Shown here piece after piece: positions 50,658-58,852 of a stretch of 64,000 nucleotides of DNA (positions are counted from its first letter, which is position 1; every line of letters begins with the position of its first letter). Below the pieces are notes generated by a model that did not search any database, had not been told where the DNA came from, and worked only from the letters and a program-made list of their open reading frames with translations. The position numbers were made by a program, and so were the translations under genes. The DNA lies in the NCBI RefSeq assembly GCF_900142605.1, contig NZ_FRBL01000002.1:434001-498000 (forward strand). Reading direction: 5' to 3'. This DNA is from Chitinophaga jiangningensis. GTDB taxonomy: Bacteria; Bacteroidota; Bacteroidia; Chitinophagales; Chitinophagaceae.

Positions 50658-51050
50658 CTATGACTTAATCTTTAATACAGAAAGTAACAACAGCACCCAA
50701 CCTACGATGAAAAACACGCCACCGATTGGTGTGATAATCCCGAGTTTGGAAAGCCCTACCGTTTCGGTTGCCTTCATCATGGTGAGCAGGTAGAGTGAAC
50801 CGGAGAACAGGAAGATACCGATAATGAAGCATCTGCCGGCCCAGAGCATTTGAGCGCCTGGTGCCTGTGCAAAAAGGATACCGGTTGCGAGCAATGCAAA
50901 TACGTGATAGAACTGATAGGTAACGCCAGTCTGAAAGGTCCCTACTGTTTCAGGAGGTACCAGCTCTTTGAGCTTATGTGCGCCAAACGCGCCCAAAACT
51001 ACTGCCAGGGCTCCCAAAGCCGCCGCCCAAACTAAAAAACTCTTATGCAT
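50658..51050 (-). CDS. DUF423 family small membrane protein
   Basis: This 130-residue protein has four hydrophobic helices and the family features GALAVVLGAFGAHKL at the start, then FQTGVTYQFYHVFALL and FSGSLYLL. DUF423 (YgdD) proteins are inner-membrane proteins with no assigned function. Its start overlaps the aroK stop by 8 nt, so the two are translationally linked on the minus strand. Confidence 0.88.
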   Translation of the reverse strand: MHKSFLVWAAALGALAVVLGAFGAHKLKELVPPETVGTFQTGVTYQFYHVFALLATGILFAQAPGAQMLWAGRCFIIGIFLFSGSLYLLTMMKATETVGLSKLGIITPIGGVFFIVGWVLLLLSVLKIKS

Positions 51051-51546
51051 GGTCTATATTTTTGGTAAATGTTTCCAGGGAAATATCATCCGAAGCGATG
51101 ATATGCTTTGACTGCTGGTAGAACGGCAGGCGCTCGGCCAGCTTTCTTTCCACGAATACGGCCAGCTCTTCATCATCCAGGTCCTGGATCAGCGGGCGCT
51201 TGGCCTTTTTGCGGGAGAGTCGCTCCACCATGGTAGGCACCGAAGGATTGATCCAGATGGTGATACCACGCTCGTTCATGAAATCCATGTTGTCTTCAAA
51301 ACAAGGCGTGCCGCCACCACAGGAGATCAGGAATTTATCCTGCTTTGACAATTCACGCAACAACATACTCTCCTTTTCCCGGAAGTAGTCTTCCCCTTTG
51401 GTAGCAAAAATATCGCTGATGGCCATTTCTTCTGCCTCTACAATCACATCGTCGAGGTCATAAAAAGGCAGGTCCCACACATCGGCGAGTTGTTTACCCC
51501 AATAAGATTTGCCGGCTCCCATAAAACCGAGTAAGAATATTTTCAT
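51043..51546 (-). CDS. aroK: Shikimate kinase
   Basis: AroK phosphorylates shikimate at the 3-hydroxyl in aromatic amino-acid synthesis. The 167-residue protein has the P-loop GFMGAGKSYWG near the start, DLDD in FYDLDDVI (the Mg/shikimate region), the Arg in YFREKESML and CGGGTPCF (the shikimate-binding glycines). After GKS comes Tyr, where Thr is more usual. ATG 51546 (MKIFLLGFMGAGKS) gives the standard length. The DUF423 gene overlaps its 3' end. Confidence 0.93.
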   Translation of the reverse strand: MKIFLLGFMGAGKSYWGKQLADVWDLPFYDLDDVIVEAEEMAISDIFATKGEDYFREKESMLLRELSKQDKFLISCGGGTPCFEDNMDFMNERGITIWINPSVPTMVERLSRKKAKRPLIQDLDDEELAVFVERKLAERLPFYQQSKHIIASDDISLETFTKNIDHA

Positions 51547-51559
51547 ATTAACGGTACAG

Positions 51560-52201
51560 TTATGAATTAGTTTGACTTTCAGCAACCGGATGTGTCCATG
51601 CCAGGCATAGGTCGTTCTCCAATATATATTGCAAATATAGTTGCGTATTTGTATCCGGCTTCACAAAATTGGCGGTAATAAATCCGGCCGGCATAAAGGG
51701 GAAAGGCTGTAAGCGCATATTCTCCCGGAAATCAACACTGCCGAGGCCGTACCACTTGAACATGGCCTCTTTGACGCTCCAGCAAATGGTTTGGTGTTTC
51801 AGTGTATTCACCGGGTCAATGAACGCCTGCTCTTCGGGCGACAGGAACTTAGGCGCTACTTTACCGATCTTCGGCTGCACCCCTTCAATATCAATCCCAA
51901 CGGCACCTTTACGGCTCACGATGGCGGCGGCATAGTCGCCACAATGGGAAATAGAGAAATGAAAACTGCCACAATGTAATACAGGCTTGCGCGTGTCGGC
52001 CACCACTACCTCGTCCAGGGGAAAATCCGGGAACAGGGTGATGAGGAGCAAACGACCTGCATAATGCTGTAAACGCTTATGGGGGTGGTGTATGGCCCTG
52101 CTAATGGTTATTTTCTCCTGGAAGAAGGCTTCTTGTTCACTAATTTTCCACAACCCAAGCCTGGTGTCCGGATCAATTTGTATGGTACGTATTAATGGCA
52201 T
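51560..52201 (-). CDS. 4'-phosphopantetheinyl transferase, Sfp-like
   Basis: This enzyme moves the phosphopantetheine arm of CoA onto carrier proteins of fatty-acid, polyketide or peptide synthases. The 213-residue protein has the family motifs VGIDIEGVQP (Mg-binding Asp-Ile-Glu) near residue 107 and WSVKEAMFKWYG near residue 147. It is of the Sfp type, longer than AcpS. It ends 13 nt before the aroK start. No synthase gene is nearby, so the partner may be a carrier protein encoded elsewhere. Confidence 0.9.
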   Translation of the reverse strand: MPLIRTIQIDPDTRLGLWKISEQEAFFQEKITISRAIHHPHKRLQHYAGRLLLITLFPDFPLDEVVVADTRKPVLHCGSFHFSISHCGDYAAAIVSRKGAVGIDIEGVQPKIGKVAPKFLSPEEQAFIDPVNTLKHQTICWSVKEAMFKWYGLGSVDFRENMRLQPFPFMPAGFITANFVKPDTNTQLYLQYILENDLCLAWTHPVAESQTNS

Positions 52202-52321
52202 ATCTTGCCAAATTAATAGAAAAAAGGTGAAAAAAAGCGCAATCCCTGCCGGTATTAGCTTTTCTTTAACCGCTTTTTACACCAATCCGAATTACTAACA
52301 GCTAAAGCAAACACCTAGCAC

Positions 52322-52858
52322 ATGATTTTGTCAGACAAACGCATCTTGGAGGAAATTGAGAAAGGCACGATCGTGATTTCTCCGTTCGACAGGAAGTACC
52401 TTGGCACCAACTCTTACGACGTACACCTGGGCAAATACCTCGCCACCTACAAGAACCGCGTATTGGATGCACGCCAGCACAATGAAATTGAGCATTTTGA
52501 AATTCCTGAAGAAGGCTTTGTGCTGCAACCTGGCACCCTCTACCTGGGTGTAACCGATGAATACACTGAAACACACGCGCACGTGCCTTTCCTGGAAGGT
52601 AAATCCAGCACCGGCCGTTTGGGGATTGATATCCATGCTACTGCCGGTAAAGGGGATGTGGGCTTCTGCAACACCTGGACACTGGAAATTTCCTGTGCAC
52701 AACCGGTACGCGTATACGCAGGTATGCCGATTGGTCAGCTGATCTACTTTGTGGTGGAAGGCGATGTGGAAACTTTCTATAACAAGAAGGGGAATGCGAA
52801 ATATAACGGTCGTACCATCAGGCCTGTGGAGAGCATGATGTGGAAGAATGAGTTTTAA
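52322..52858 (+). CDS. dcd: dCTP deaminase
   Basis: Dcd deaminates dCTP to dUTP, feeding dTMP synthesis. The 178-residue trimeric enzyme shows SDKRILEEIEKGTIVI at the start, GTNSYDVHLG, then EGKSSTGRLGIDIHATAG and the catalytic Glu in NTWTLEIS. Some relatives also hydrolyse dUTP; the sequence alone does not settle this. It is monocistronic on the plus strand, followed by a strong terminator at 52878. Confidence 0.93.
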   Translation: MILSDKRILEEIEKGTIVISPFDRKYLGTNSYDVHLGKYLATYKNRVLDARQHNEIEHFEIPEEGFVLQPGTLYLGVTDEYTETHAHVPFLEGKSSTGRLGIDIHATAGKGDVGFCNTWTLEISCAQPVRVYAGMPIGQLIYFVVEGDVETFYNKKGNAKYNGRTIRPVESMMWKNEF

Positions 52859-52877
52859 TAGCTGCATCATATAAATG

Positions 52878-52911
52878 AAAGCGGTTGCATATGGTATGCA
52901 ACCGCTTTTTT
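52878..52911 (+). terminator. Intrinsic terminator of dcd
   Basis: A 13-bp stem (AAAGCGGTTGCAT with ATGCAACCGCTTT) is followed by a T-run, about 20 nt after the stop. Confidence 0.92.
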
Positions 52912-52916
52912 GTTTT

Positions 52917-52963
52917 GGGATGATACCTTCGGTATCATCCCGGGGGAGCCGCGCTGCGCGCGG
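52917..52963. repeat. Bipartite hairpin repeat, best-preserved copy
   Basis: Hairpin 1 (52917-52941) has 11-bp arms and the CCTTCGG core. Hairpin 2 (52949-52963) is CCGCGC-TGC-GCGCGG. The copy follows the dcd terminator in a convergent gap, so it is not needed for dcd termination. Confidence 0.9.
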
Positions 52964-53054
52964 TGGCTGCCATTGCTTGCCGACCTGTTCATCATTCGTG
53001 TGTGGGTTGGACAGCGCTAAGCGCCGCGTTTAATCGGCTGTCAAAGGCACACGA

Positions 53055-54158
53055 TTAAACGACATAAGTCACTTCATGCGCCTCCGTTTGGCCTGGCACT
53101 TCCAGCTTACGCATCAGCTGCCGCAGCGCCTTTTCGGGAATAGCATATTTCCGTTGCGCATTCTGCTTCAACAGCTTATCTGCCGGCACTTCCACATATA
53201 CAATAGTTACATGTGCATGATAGGTCATGCATAAGCTCACCAGCTGCTGCCGCATTTGGCGGGTGATATTGGTGGCATTCCACACAAAGTTTTTACCTGC
53301 GCGCAGGTAGGCCCTCGCCTGCTCTTTCGCTTCCTGGATAATGGTACCATTGGCACTCTTGTCTGTCGGGTCTACTTTCTTTTCCCTGCGGAGGTTATCG
53401 GGAGATACCATTGCCCACTCCTTGTAGTTGCGCTGTACATAAGTATCTTTCCCTGCACCCGGCAGGCCACTCATCAGTATCACCTCACTGCCTGCAACCG
53501 GGAACGGTACATAGTCAGGCGCCACCTCCTCTTTTGTGAGGTAGTTCATTTTCGCGGCAGCTGTTTCAAAGGCTTTGGGCTGGCCCCAGCATTGCTGCTC
53601 ACGGGCAAGGGCCTCGAAGCAGTCGATACGGTACAGCAACTCCTCCTGGTCATTACAAATGCGCCCGAGCACATCCGCACGGGCCAGCGTAGCCAGCATG
53701 GCAGTATCTACGTCCAGGCTGGCGCTGATCAGGGCTTTTACCGGATCAGGCTTATCAAACACCCATAGGGGCAGGCCATGGTAGCGTATCAGCCAGGAGA
53801 TCTGCTCGCGGATGGCAAATGGCGTGGGTATTTCCTCAAAGAGGATGTTGCGGGCCGTCATGGCACCGCGGCGGGCATGGCCCGGCGACACAATACTGCC
53901 GTCGTCCAGCGTTTCGGTGGTGCTAAACTTTTCCACGTCGTGGAGCAGCGCAGCGGCCCAGAGCAGTTCCTGCTGCTGAGGCGGCAGTTGCTGCCAGGCA
54001 GGCAGCTGCATTAAGGCTTCCACCACCATGCGGGTGTGGATGCCCACATTCCCTTCTGCGTGGTGAATGGGACTTTGCGGCACATTGTCCATGCGACTGA
54101 TCCAGTAATAGTGATCGTGCAGGTGCGCCCAGGATTTATTTTTATCGATGGTCCACAT
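53055..54158 (-). CDS. HD-Pnk: HD phosphoesterase fused to 5'-OH polynucleotide kinase
   Basis: This 367-residue protein predicts two nucleic-acid end-healing activities. The HD part has metal-ligand pattern H41, H73-D74 (LLHDVEK), H94, H127 and D162 (ARADVLGR). The kinase part has the P-loop GLPGAGKDT at 231-239, SPDNLR with D254 and R257 like the Asp/Arg pair of T4 Pnk, and NATNITR at 294-300. HD-Pnk from Runella slithyformis is a characterised enzyme of this layout, removing 2',3'-cyclic and 3'-phosphates and adding 5'-phosphate. An AAGGAGGT Shine-Dalgarno just before 54158 supports this start over 54173. It overlaps the ligase end. Confidence 0.88.
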   Translation of the reverse strand: MWTIDKNKSWAHLHDHYYWISRMDNVPQSPIHHAEGNVGIHTRMVVEALMQLPAWQQLPPQQQELLWAAALLHDVEKFSTTETLDDGSIVSPGHARRGAMTARNILFEEIPTPFAIREQISWLIRYHGLPLWVFDKPDPVKALISASLDVDTAMLATLARADVLGRICNDQEELLYRIDCFEALAREQQCWGQPKAFETAAAKMNYLTKEEVAPDYVPFPVAGSEVILMSGLPGAGKDTYVQRNYKEWAMVSPDNLRREKKVDPTDKSANGTIIQEAKEQARAYLRAGKNFVWNATNITRQMRQQLVSLCMTYHAHVTIVYVEVPADKLLKQNAQRKYAIPEKALRQLMRKLEVPGQTEAHEVTYVV

Positions 54159-54852
54159 AGTTACCTCCTTCATGATTCAGCCGGGCCCTGCGCCAGTGGC
54201 GGGTCCAGTGCTGATCGGTTTTTACGTGTCCTTTTCTTACATATTTAAACACGTTGTTAGCAAATTCACTTACCGGGTAGCCGTTGGCGTTACGACTCAC
54301 CAGGCCTTCCATGGTGGTAGGTAGGCCGGTCACGGTGTCGTAAGGATCAAAGCTGCCCCTGCCCTGTACCAGCTGCAGTGTATCCTGTTCGAACGCTTCG
54401 CGTGTAGCCGGTGGCGTTACCACCGCTACTACCGGTACGGTTGGCAGGTCCAGCATATTGGCGTAAAACACGGTTTCTTCCCAGCTAAGCCAGCGCTCCT
54501 GCTCCCGGATGCCAAACACATAAAAGTGATGGTCCAGGTTTTTGTACGCAATAGAATGTATGGCGTACAGGTTTTCCAGGAAGATTTCAAGGTCGCCGAG
54601 GTCGTGCCGCACCTGGTTCCAGTAAGTGCGGATGGAGGCTGTCCACGCCGATGTAGTGGGCGCTGCATGTGAGCGCGCAAAAACACCGTGGCGGGAGAGA
54701 CAGTTATTTTCTCCATCCAGTTTCTCCGTATGAATAATTTGCGGGATCTGCTGTAATGCATCCCAGTAGTTATATTGAATACGATCGTCGCTGGTGGTAC
54801 CGGGAGAAAACGGGTAATGCCAGGTACGGCCGTACTTTTGTGAAATTGCCAT
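54142..54852 (-). CDS. ATP-dependent RNA/polynucleotide ligase
   Basis: This 236-residue protein has the nucleotidyltransferase motifs of ATP-dependent RNA ligases: I as K44-LDGE in HTEKLDGEN, Ia in SRHGVFARS (53-61), III in FYVFGIRE (110-117), IV in EGLVSR (182-187) and V in FKYVRKGHVK (202-211). K44 would be adenylylated, then AMP transferred to a 5'-phosphate end and joined to a 3'-OH. It is short, with no clear C-terminal domain. It overlaps the HD-Pnk start by 17 nt, forming a repair cassette that heals and seals broken ends. Substrate RNA or DNA is not determined. Confidence 0.85.
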   Translation of the reverse strand: MAISQKYGRTWHYPFSPGTTSDDRIQYNYWDALQQIPQIIHTEKLDGENNCLSRHGVFARSHAAPTTSAWTASIRTYWNQVRHDLGDLEIFLENLYAIHSIAYKNLDHHFYVFGIREQERWLSWEETVFYANMLDLPTVPVVAVVTPPATREAFEQDTLQLVQGRGSFDPYDTVTGLPTTMEGLVSRNANGYPVSEFANNVFKYVRKGHVKTDQHWTRHWRRARLNHEGGNYVDHR

Positions 54853-55070
54853 GATGAGCGGTTGGTGTAAACAATAAGATCACAGGCCGCTTCCGGAAGG
54901 AAACGACTAAGGCTGGAAATTAATATGCCTGCGATATTACATGGCTCAAAGTTTTGCTATTTTATATTTAAATGCGGTGCAAAAATACAGAAAAAAACCA
55001 TCCATGTATAACATCCCCTGCCGCATTGGGCAAAAATAGTATCTTACAGGACAACGTTTAACATACTGCA

Positions 55071-56822
55071 ATGAGAAACATCTTACTATGCGCAGCTGCA
55101 GCGGCATCCCTCGCTGCCTGCAACAATGGCAACAGCACGGGTAAAGGTACCGGTGTGGACAGTGCCGTCAACCAGGCATTTGCCGCTTATCAGCAACATT
55201 TTATTGATGACCTCTGGAAGGAGAACCCAGGCTGGGCTACCAGTGTAGGATATCATAAATACGACAGTGTACTGGTGGTACGCAACGAAGCTGCCACGCA
55301 GGCTTCGCTCGCATTCAGCGCCCGCCACCTCGATTCGTTGAAAACGTTTCACCTCGACCAGCTCACCGATGCCAATAAAATTGACTATCATTTGATGGAG
55401 GACTATCTCAACTCCAATGTGTGGTCCATTAAAGAACTGAAATCAAACGAGTGGGACCCTTCTGAATTCAATATCAGCGGTGGTTTTGCAACTATACTCA
55501 ATGAAAATTATGCGCCGCTGGAGAGCAGGCTGCGTAGTTTTTATGCGCGACTCAAAAATGTTCCTGCCTATTATGAAGCGGCTAAAGCGCAGGTAAAGGA
55601 CCCGGTGCCGGAGTTGCAGCAGCTGGCCATTGCGCAAAATAATGGCGGCGCTTCCGTATTTGACAAGGACTTCGTAGACTCTCTCAAAAGCACCAATTTT
55701 TCTGCCGAAGAAAAGAAAGCGATGACTGCCAGCGCACAAGCTGCAGCTGCTGCTATGCGTGGTTATGCCAACTGGCTCAGCGCACTGAAACCTGCCCATC
55801 CACGCAGTTTCCGCCTCGGTAAAGATTTATACGATCAGAAGTTCAGGTATACCGTTCAATCATCCTATACTGCTGCACAGATTTATGACAGCGCCATCGT
55901 TCGTAAAAAATATGTACATGGCGAAATGACGAGGATCAGCCGTGAACTCTGGCCTAAATATTTTGGTAATGCCCCTATGCCGGCTGATTCACTGGAGTTG
56001 ATCGGACGTATGATTGATACCTTGAGCGTACAACACGTTAAGCCGGCTGAATTCCAATCTGCCATAGAAAAACAAATTCCTGAACTGGTGAAGTTCATTA
56101 AAGAAAAGGACCTGCTCTACCTTGATCCAAGCAAACCGCTGGTGGTGCGCAAAGAGCCCGCATATATGGCTGGCGTGGCTGGTGCTTCCATCAGTGCTCC
56201 CGGCCCGTACGATAAAGGCGGCAATACCTATTACAATGTTGGAAGTCTGGAAGGCTGGTCTGCTGTGGAATCAGAAAGTTACCTGCGTGAATACAACCAT
56301 TACATCATGCAGATACTGGATATTCACGAAGCTATTCCCGGACATTATACCCAGCTGGTTTATTCCAATCAGTCGCCAAGCCTGATTAAATCTATCATGG
56401 GCAATGGTGCTATGATTGAAGGCTGGGCGGTATACACCGAGCAAATGATGCTGGAAAGTGGCTATGGCAACAATGCACCTGAGATGTGGCTGATGTGGTA
56501 TAAATGGAACCTGCGTACAGTTTGTAATACCATCCTCGATTACAGCGTGCATGTGAATAATATGAGTAAGGAAGATGCGTTGCATCTGCTGACAAAAGAA
56601 GCGTTCCAGCAACAGGCCGAGGCAGAAGGAAAATGGCGCCGGGTAACGGTTTCGAGCGTGCAACTTACTTTTTATTTTACAGGTTATAAAGAGATTATAG
56701 ACCTGCGTGAAGCGTATAAAAAGAAAATGGGTAACGACTATAAGCTGAAAACATTTAATGAGAAGTTTCTCAGTTATGGTAGTGCACCGGTGATGTATAT
56801 CAGGCAGCTGATGTTACAATAA
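55071..56822 (+). CDS. DUF885 family zinc-peptidase-like lipoprotein
   Basis: This 583-residue protein is a lipoprotein (lipobox LAAC at about 14-17). It belongs to the DUF885 family, proposed to be metallopeptidases, with the motif HEAIPGHYTQL near residue 423 (HExxPGH) and a downstream GWAVYTEQMML. It has the long helical fold of that family, like bacterial proteins related to angiotensin-converting-type peptidases. The substrate is unknown. Unlinked to the RNA-repair genes next to it, which run the other way. Confidence 0.85.
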   Translation: MRNILLCAAAAASLAACNNGNSTGKGTGVDSAVNQAFAAYQQHFIDDLWKENPGWATSVGYHKYDSVLVVRNEAATQASLAFSARHLDSLKTFHLDQLTDANKIDYHLMEDYLNSNVWSIKELKSNEWDPSEFNISGGFATILNENYAPLESRLRSFYARLKNVPAYYEAAKAQVKDPVPELQQLAIAQNNGGASVFDKDFVDSLKSTNFSAEEKKAMTASAQAAAAAMRGYANWLSALKPAHPRSFRLGKDLYDQKFRYTVQSSYTAAQIYDSAIVRKKYVHGEMTRISRELWPKYFGNAPMPADSLELIGRMIDTLSVQHVKPAEFQSAIEKQIPELVKFIKEKDLLYLDPSKPLVVRKEPAYMAGVAGASISAPGPYDKGGNTYYNVGSLEGWSAVESESYLREYNHYIMQILDIHEAIPGHYTQLVYSNQSPSLIKSIMGNGAMIEGWAVYTEQMMLESGYGNNAPEMWLMWYKWNLRTVCNTILDYSVHVNNMSKEDALHLLTKEAFQQQAEAEGKWRRVTVSSVQLTFYFTGYKEIIDLREAYKKKMGNDYKLKTFNEKFLSYGSAPVMYIRQLMLQ

Positions 56823-56833
56823 TTTTTTTGGTC

Positions 56834-56877
56834 GATGCCTTAGGCATCAGGTGAAGAGGTCCCGAGCTGTGTGCGGG
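56834..56877. repeat. Degraded bipartite hairpin repeat
   Basis: Hairpin 1 (56834-56848) is GATGCC-TTA-GGCATC, intact. The second part (56861-56877) is only weakly paired (CCCG with CGGG around a long loop). The copy is in a convergent gap. Confidence 0.65.
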
Positions 56878-56885
56878 GCTGCAAA

Positions 56886-56919
56886 AAAAAGGCCGGTACC
56901 ATTGGTTACCGGCCTTTTT
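56886..56919. terminator. Bidirectional intrinsic terminator
   Basis: An approximately 15-bp stem with a single bulge (AAAAAGGCCGGTACC with GGTTACCGGCCTTTTT) has A-runs and T-runs on the two sides. It lies between the DUF885 and DUF1080 genes. Confidence 0.85.
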
Positions 56920-56934
56920 GTGATTATAGGAGTA

Positions 56935-57786
56935 TTATTTATTGAACTTACGCTTTTGCAATAATTCAATAACACGTGCTAACTTTTTAGGATCGTGTAC
57001 ATAAGGCGAAAGGTCGAATAGTTCTACTTTGCGGAAGGCTACCGGATGGCTTTCGCTTTGCAGGGAGATGGAACCTTCTGTTAAAGGCTTCCCGTCAATT
57101 TTCACTTTAGGATCGTAGTTACTAACGCTGCCGCCGCCAATTTGAGGCTTGCTGTATACAATCACCGTATCAGTACCTGCGATATGTTTGAGGATGGAAT
57201 CACCTATTACCAATGCTTCGGCATGCACCCACTGGTCACCTGCGTAGGTTTTGGAAGTAGAGCTGATGCAGTGGTCGGTAATGAGTTTCTTGTTCATCAC
57301 CACGTTGGTACCGGGGGTGCAGAGGTTACCGGTAGTGCGTGGATCTTTGCCATTGCCACCGAGTAATTGTTGTTCCAGGGAAATGGGGAAGTCCTGATCC
57401 TTACCCATAGTATTAGCAGGCTGACCATGCAGCATGATGCCGCTGTTGCGGTAGGCCCAGCCTGGGCCGCCTTTTACCTGGTCGCCGCTAAAATGATAAT
57501 CCACCACTATCAGATATGCTGAAAAAGGTTTTTTGTAAAAGATGTGACCGTATTGTTCGTCAAACTCCTTGTATTGGTCATAGCTGACGGTGAGTTCGCC
57601 GTTTACAACGCGAAAGGTGTTGCCAACATTATCGTTCAGGTCGTGCCCTTTGATTTTCACATCCCATCCTTTTAAATCTTTTCCATTAAACATTTTCACC
57701 CATTTGCCAGGTGCGATGTCTTTTTCTGTTTGGGCATAGCCGCTGATCGCGGAAAAAAGCAATAACGTGGTAAGAAAATTTTTCAT
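56935..57786 (-). CDS. DUF1080 domain protein (3-keto-disaccharide hydrolase family)
   Basis: This 283-residue exported protein has a signal peptide (MKNFLTTLLLFSAISGYAQ). The body is a single DUF1080/concanavalin-like domain: WVKMFNGKDLKGWDVKIKG near residue 30, FRVVNGELTVSY, then SGIMLHGQP and the C-terminal GSISLQSESHPVAFRKVELFDLSPY. Related proteins act on 3-keto-disaccharides or beta-glucans, but the specific substrate is not clear. ATG 57786 starts the signal peptide; the longer frame to 57864 is rejected. Confidence 0.85.
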   Translation of the reverse strand: MKNFLTTLLLFSAISGYAQTEKDIAPGKWVKMFNGKDLKGWDVKIKGHDLNDNVGNTFRVVNGELTVSYDQYKEFDEQYGHIFYKKPFSAYLIVVDYHFSGDQVKGGPGWAYRNSGIMLHGQPANTMGKDQDFPISLEQQLLGGNGKDPRTTGNLCTPGTNVVMNKKLITDHCISSTSKTYAGDQWVHAEALVIGDSILKHIAGTDTVIVYSKPQIGGGSVSNYDPKVKIDGKPLTEGSISLQSESHPVAFRKVELFDLSPYVHDPKKLARVIELLQKRKFNK

Positions 57787-57965
57787 CTGTTCATAGTTTG
57801 TAATGGGTAAGATAATAAAAATTCCTGCTGGCGTACTGTGTAATATTTTTCGCAACGTACCCATCTTTCCACAAAAGTTGTAAAATATTATATATCTATT
57901 ATTATAATTATCAAAATGTTAAATAATTGCAAGGTTTTGGTGGAGGTAAAAACAAACTATGCTTT

Positions 57966-58688
57966 ATGATGAAAAATAACCAGTTGAATGGTCAGGCTCA
58001 GCCAGAAGCAGGACTGTTATACAATAGTTCAAGTATTATTAATGTTAGTCCGGAAGGGCGTTTGGTGTCTATATTTTCAGGTGCATGGCTGCTTGGCTCT
58101 GCGATTAGCCGGGTGGATAAGAAGCCGGTAAGGAGCCTGCTGAAACTGATTGGAGCGGGTTATTTGCTTTACAGAGGAATTTCGGGCAACAGCCTGTTTA
58201 ATGGTCTCACGGGCAAGCGCCAGCCTGACAAGCATACCAGGGCGGTGAATATTCGTACCACTATTATGATCGACAATCCACGGGAAGAAGTGTATTATTT
58301 CTGGCGACAGTTAAGCAATCTGCCAGTGTTTATGAAGCATTTGCAGACGGTGGAAGAGTATGATCCCCTGCATTCGCACTGGGTAGTGAAAGGACCGGGA
58401 GGTATTGGCACATTAGAATGGGATGCTGAGATTGTAAAAGAATATCCCGGGGAGTTTCTGGGATGGAGATCTTTACCGGGCAGCAGCATAGCTACGGCTG
58501 GCCGGGTTACATTCATGGACATTCCAGGTGGCGGTACGGCAGTGGATGTAATGCTGACCTACCGCGCGCCGGCTGGTTACCTTGGCAGCGGGCTGGCATG
58601 GCTGCTAAATCCTGCCTTTGAGAACATGATAGTGAACGATATTAAACGTTTTAAATATTTTATGGAAACCGGTGAAACGGCAAGTTAA
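57966..58688 (+). CDS. SRPBCC-family protein with N-terminal membrane region
   Basis: This 240-residue protein has a short hydrophobic N-terminal region (about 30-75: VSIFSGAWLLGSAISR and LLKLIGAGYLLYRGISGNSLFNGLTG) resembling DUF2892-type membrane segments. A SRPBCC/polyketide-cyclase fold follows (RTTIMIDNPREEVYYFWRQLSNLPVFMKHLQTVEEYD, near residues 99-136). SRPBCC domains bind lipids or other hydrophobic ligands. Either of two ATGs at 57966 and 57969 may be used. It is followed by a terminator and the YtxH gene on the opposite strand. Confidence 0.8.
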   Translation: MMKNNQLNGQAQPEAGLLYNSSSIINVSPEGRLVSIFSGAWLLGSAISRVDKKPVRSLLKLIGAGYLLYRGISGNSLFNGLTGKRQPDKHTRAVNIRTTIMIDNPREEVYYFWRQLSNLPVFMKHLQTVEEYDPLHSHWVVKGPGGIGTLEWDAEIVKEYPGEFLGWRSLPGSSIATAGRVTFMDIPGGGTAVDVMLTYRAPAGYLGSGLAWLLNPAFENMIVNDIKRFKYFMETGETAS

Positions 58689-58712
58689 ACCTGTCATTTC
58701 ATGTATAAAAGC

Positions 58713-58748
58713 AAACGACTGATGCACTTTGCATCAGTCGTTTTTTAT
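58713..58748 (+). terminator. Intrinsic terminator of the SRPBCC gene
   Basis: A 14-bp stem (AAACGACTGATGCA with TGCATCAGTCGTTT) with a CTT loop is followed by T's, 24 nt after the stop. Confidence 0.92.
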
Positions 58749-58782
58749 TTACCTATGAGGGTAGATTGTTTTGATTTGATTG

Positions 58783-58830
58783 CAATGACACCTTCGGTGT
58801 CATTGGAGGGGATCCGCGCTGCGCGCGCGG
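58783..58830. repeat. Bipartite hairpin repeat
   Basis: Hairpin 1 (58783-58805) has 10-bp arms with the CCTTCGG core. Hairpin 2 (58814-58830) has CCGCGC and GCGCGG with a loop lengthened by two bases (TGCGC). The copy is in a convergent gap. Confidence 0.85.
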
Positions 58831-58852
58831 TTATGCTTATATGGATGAACTG

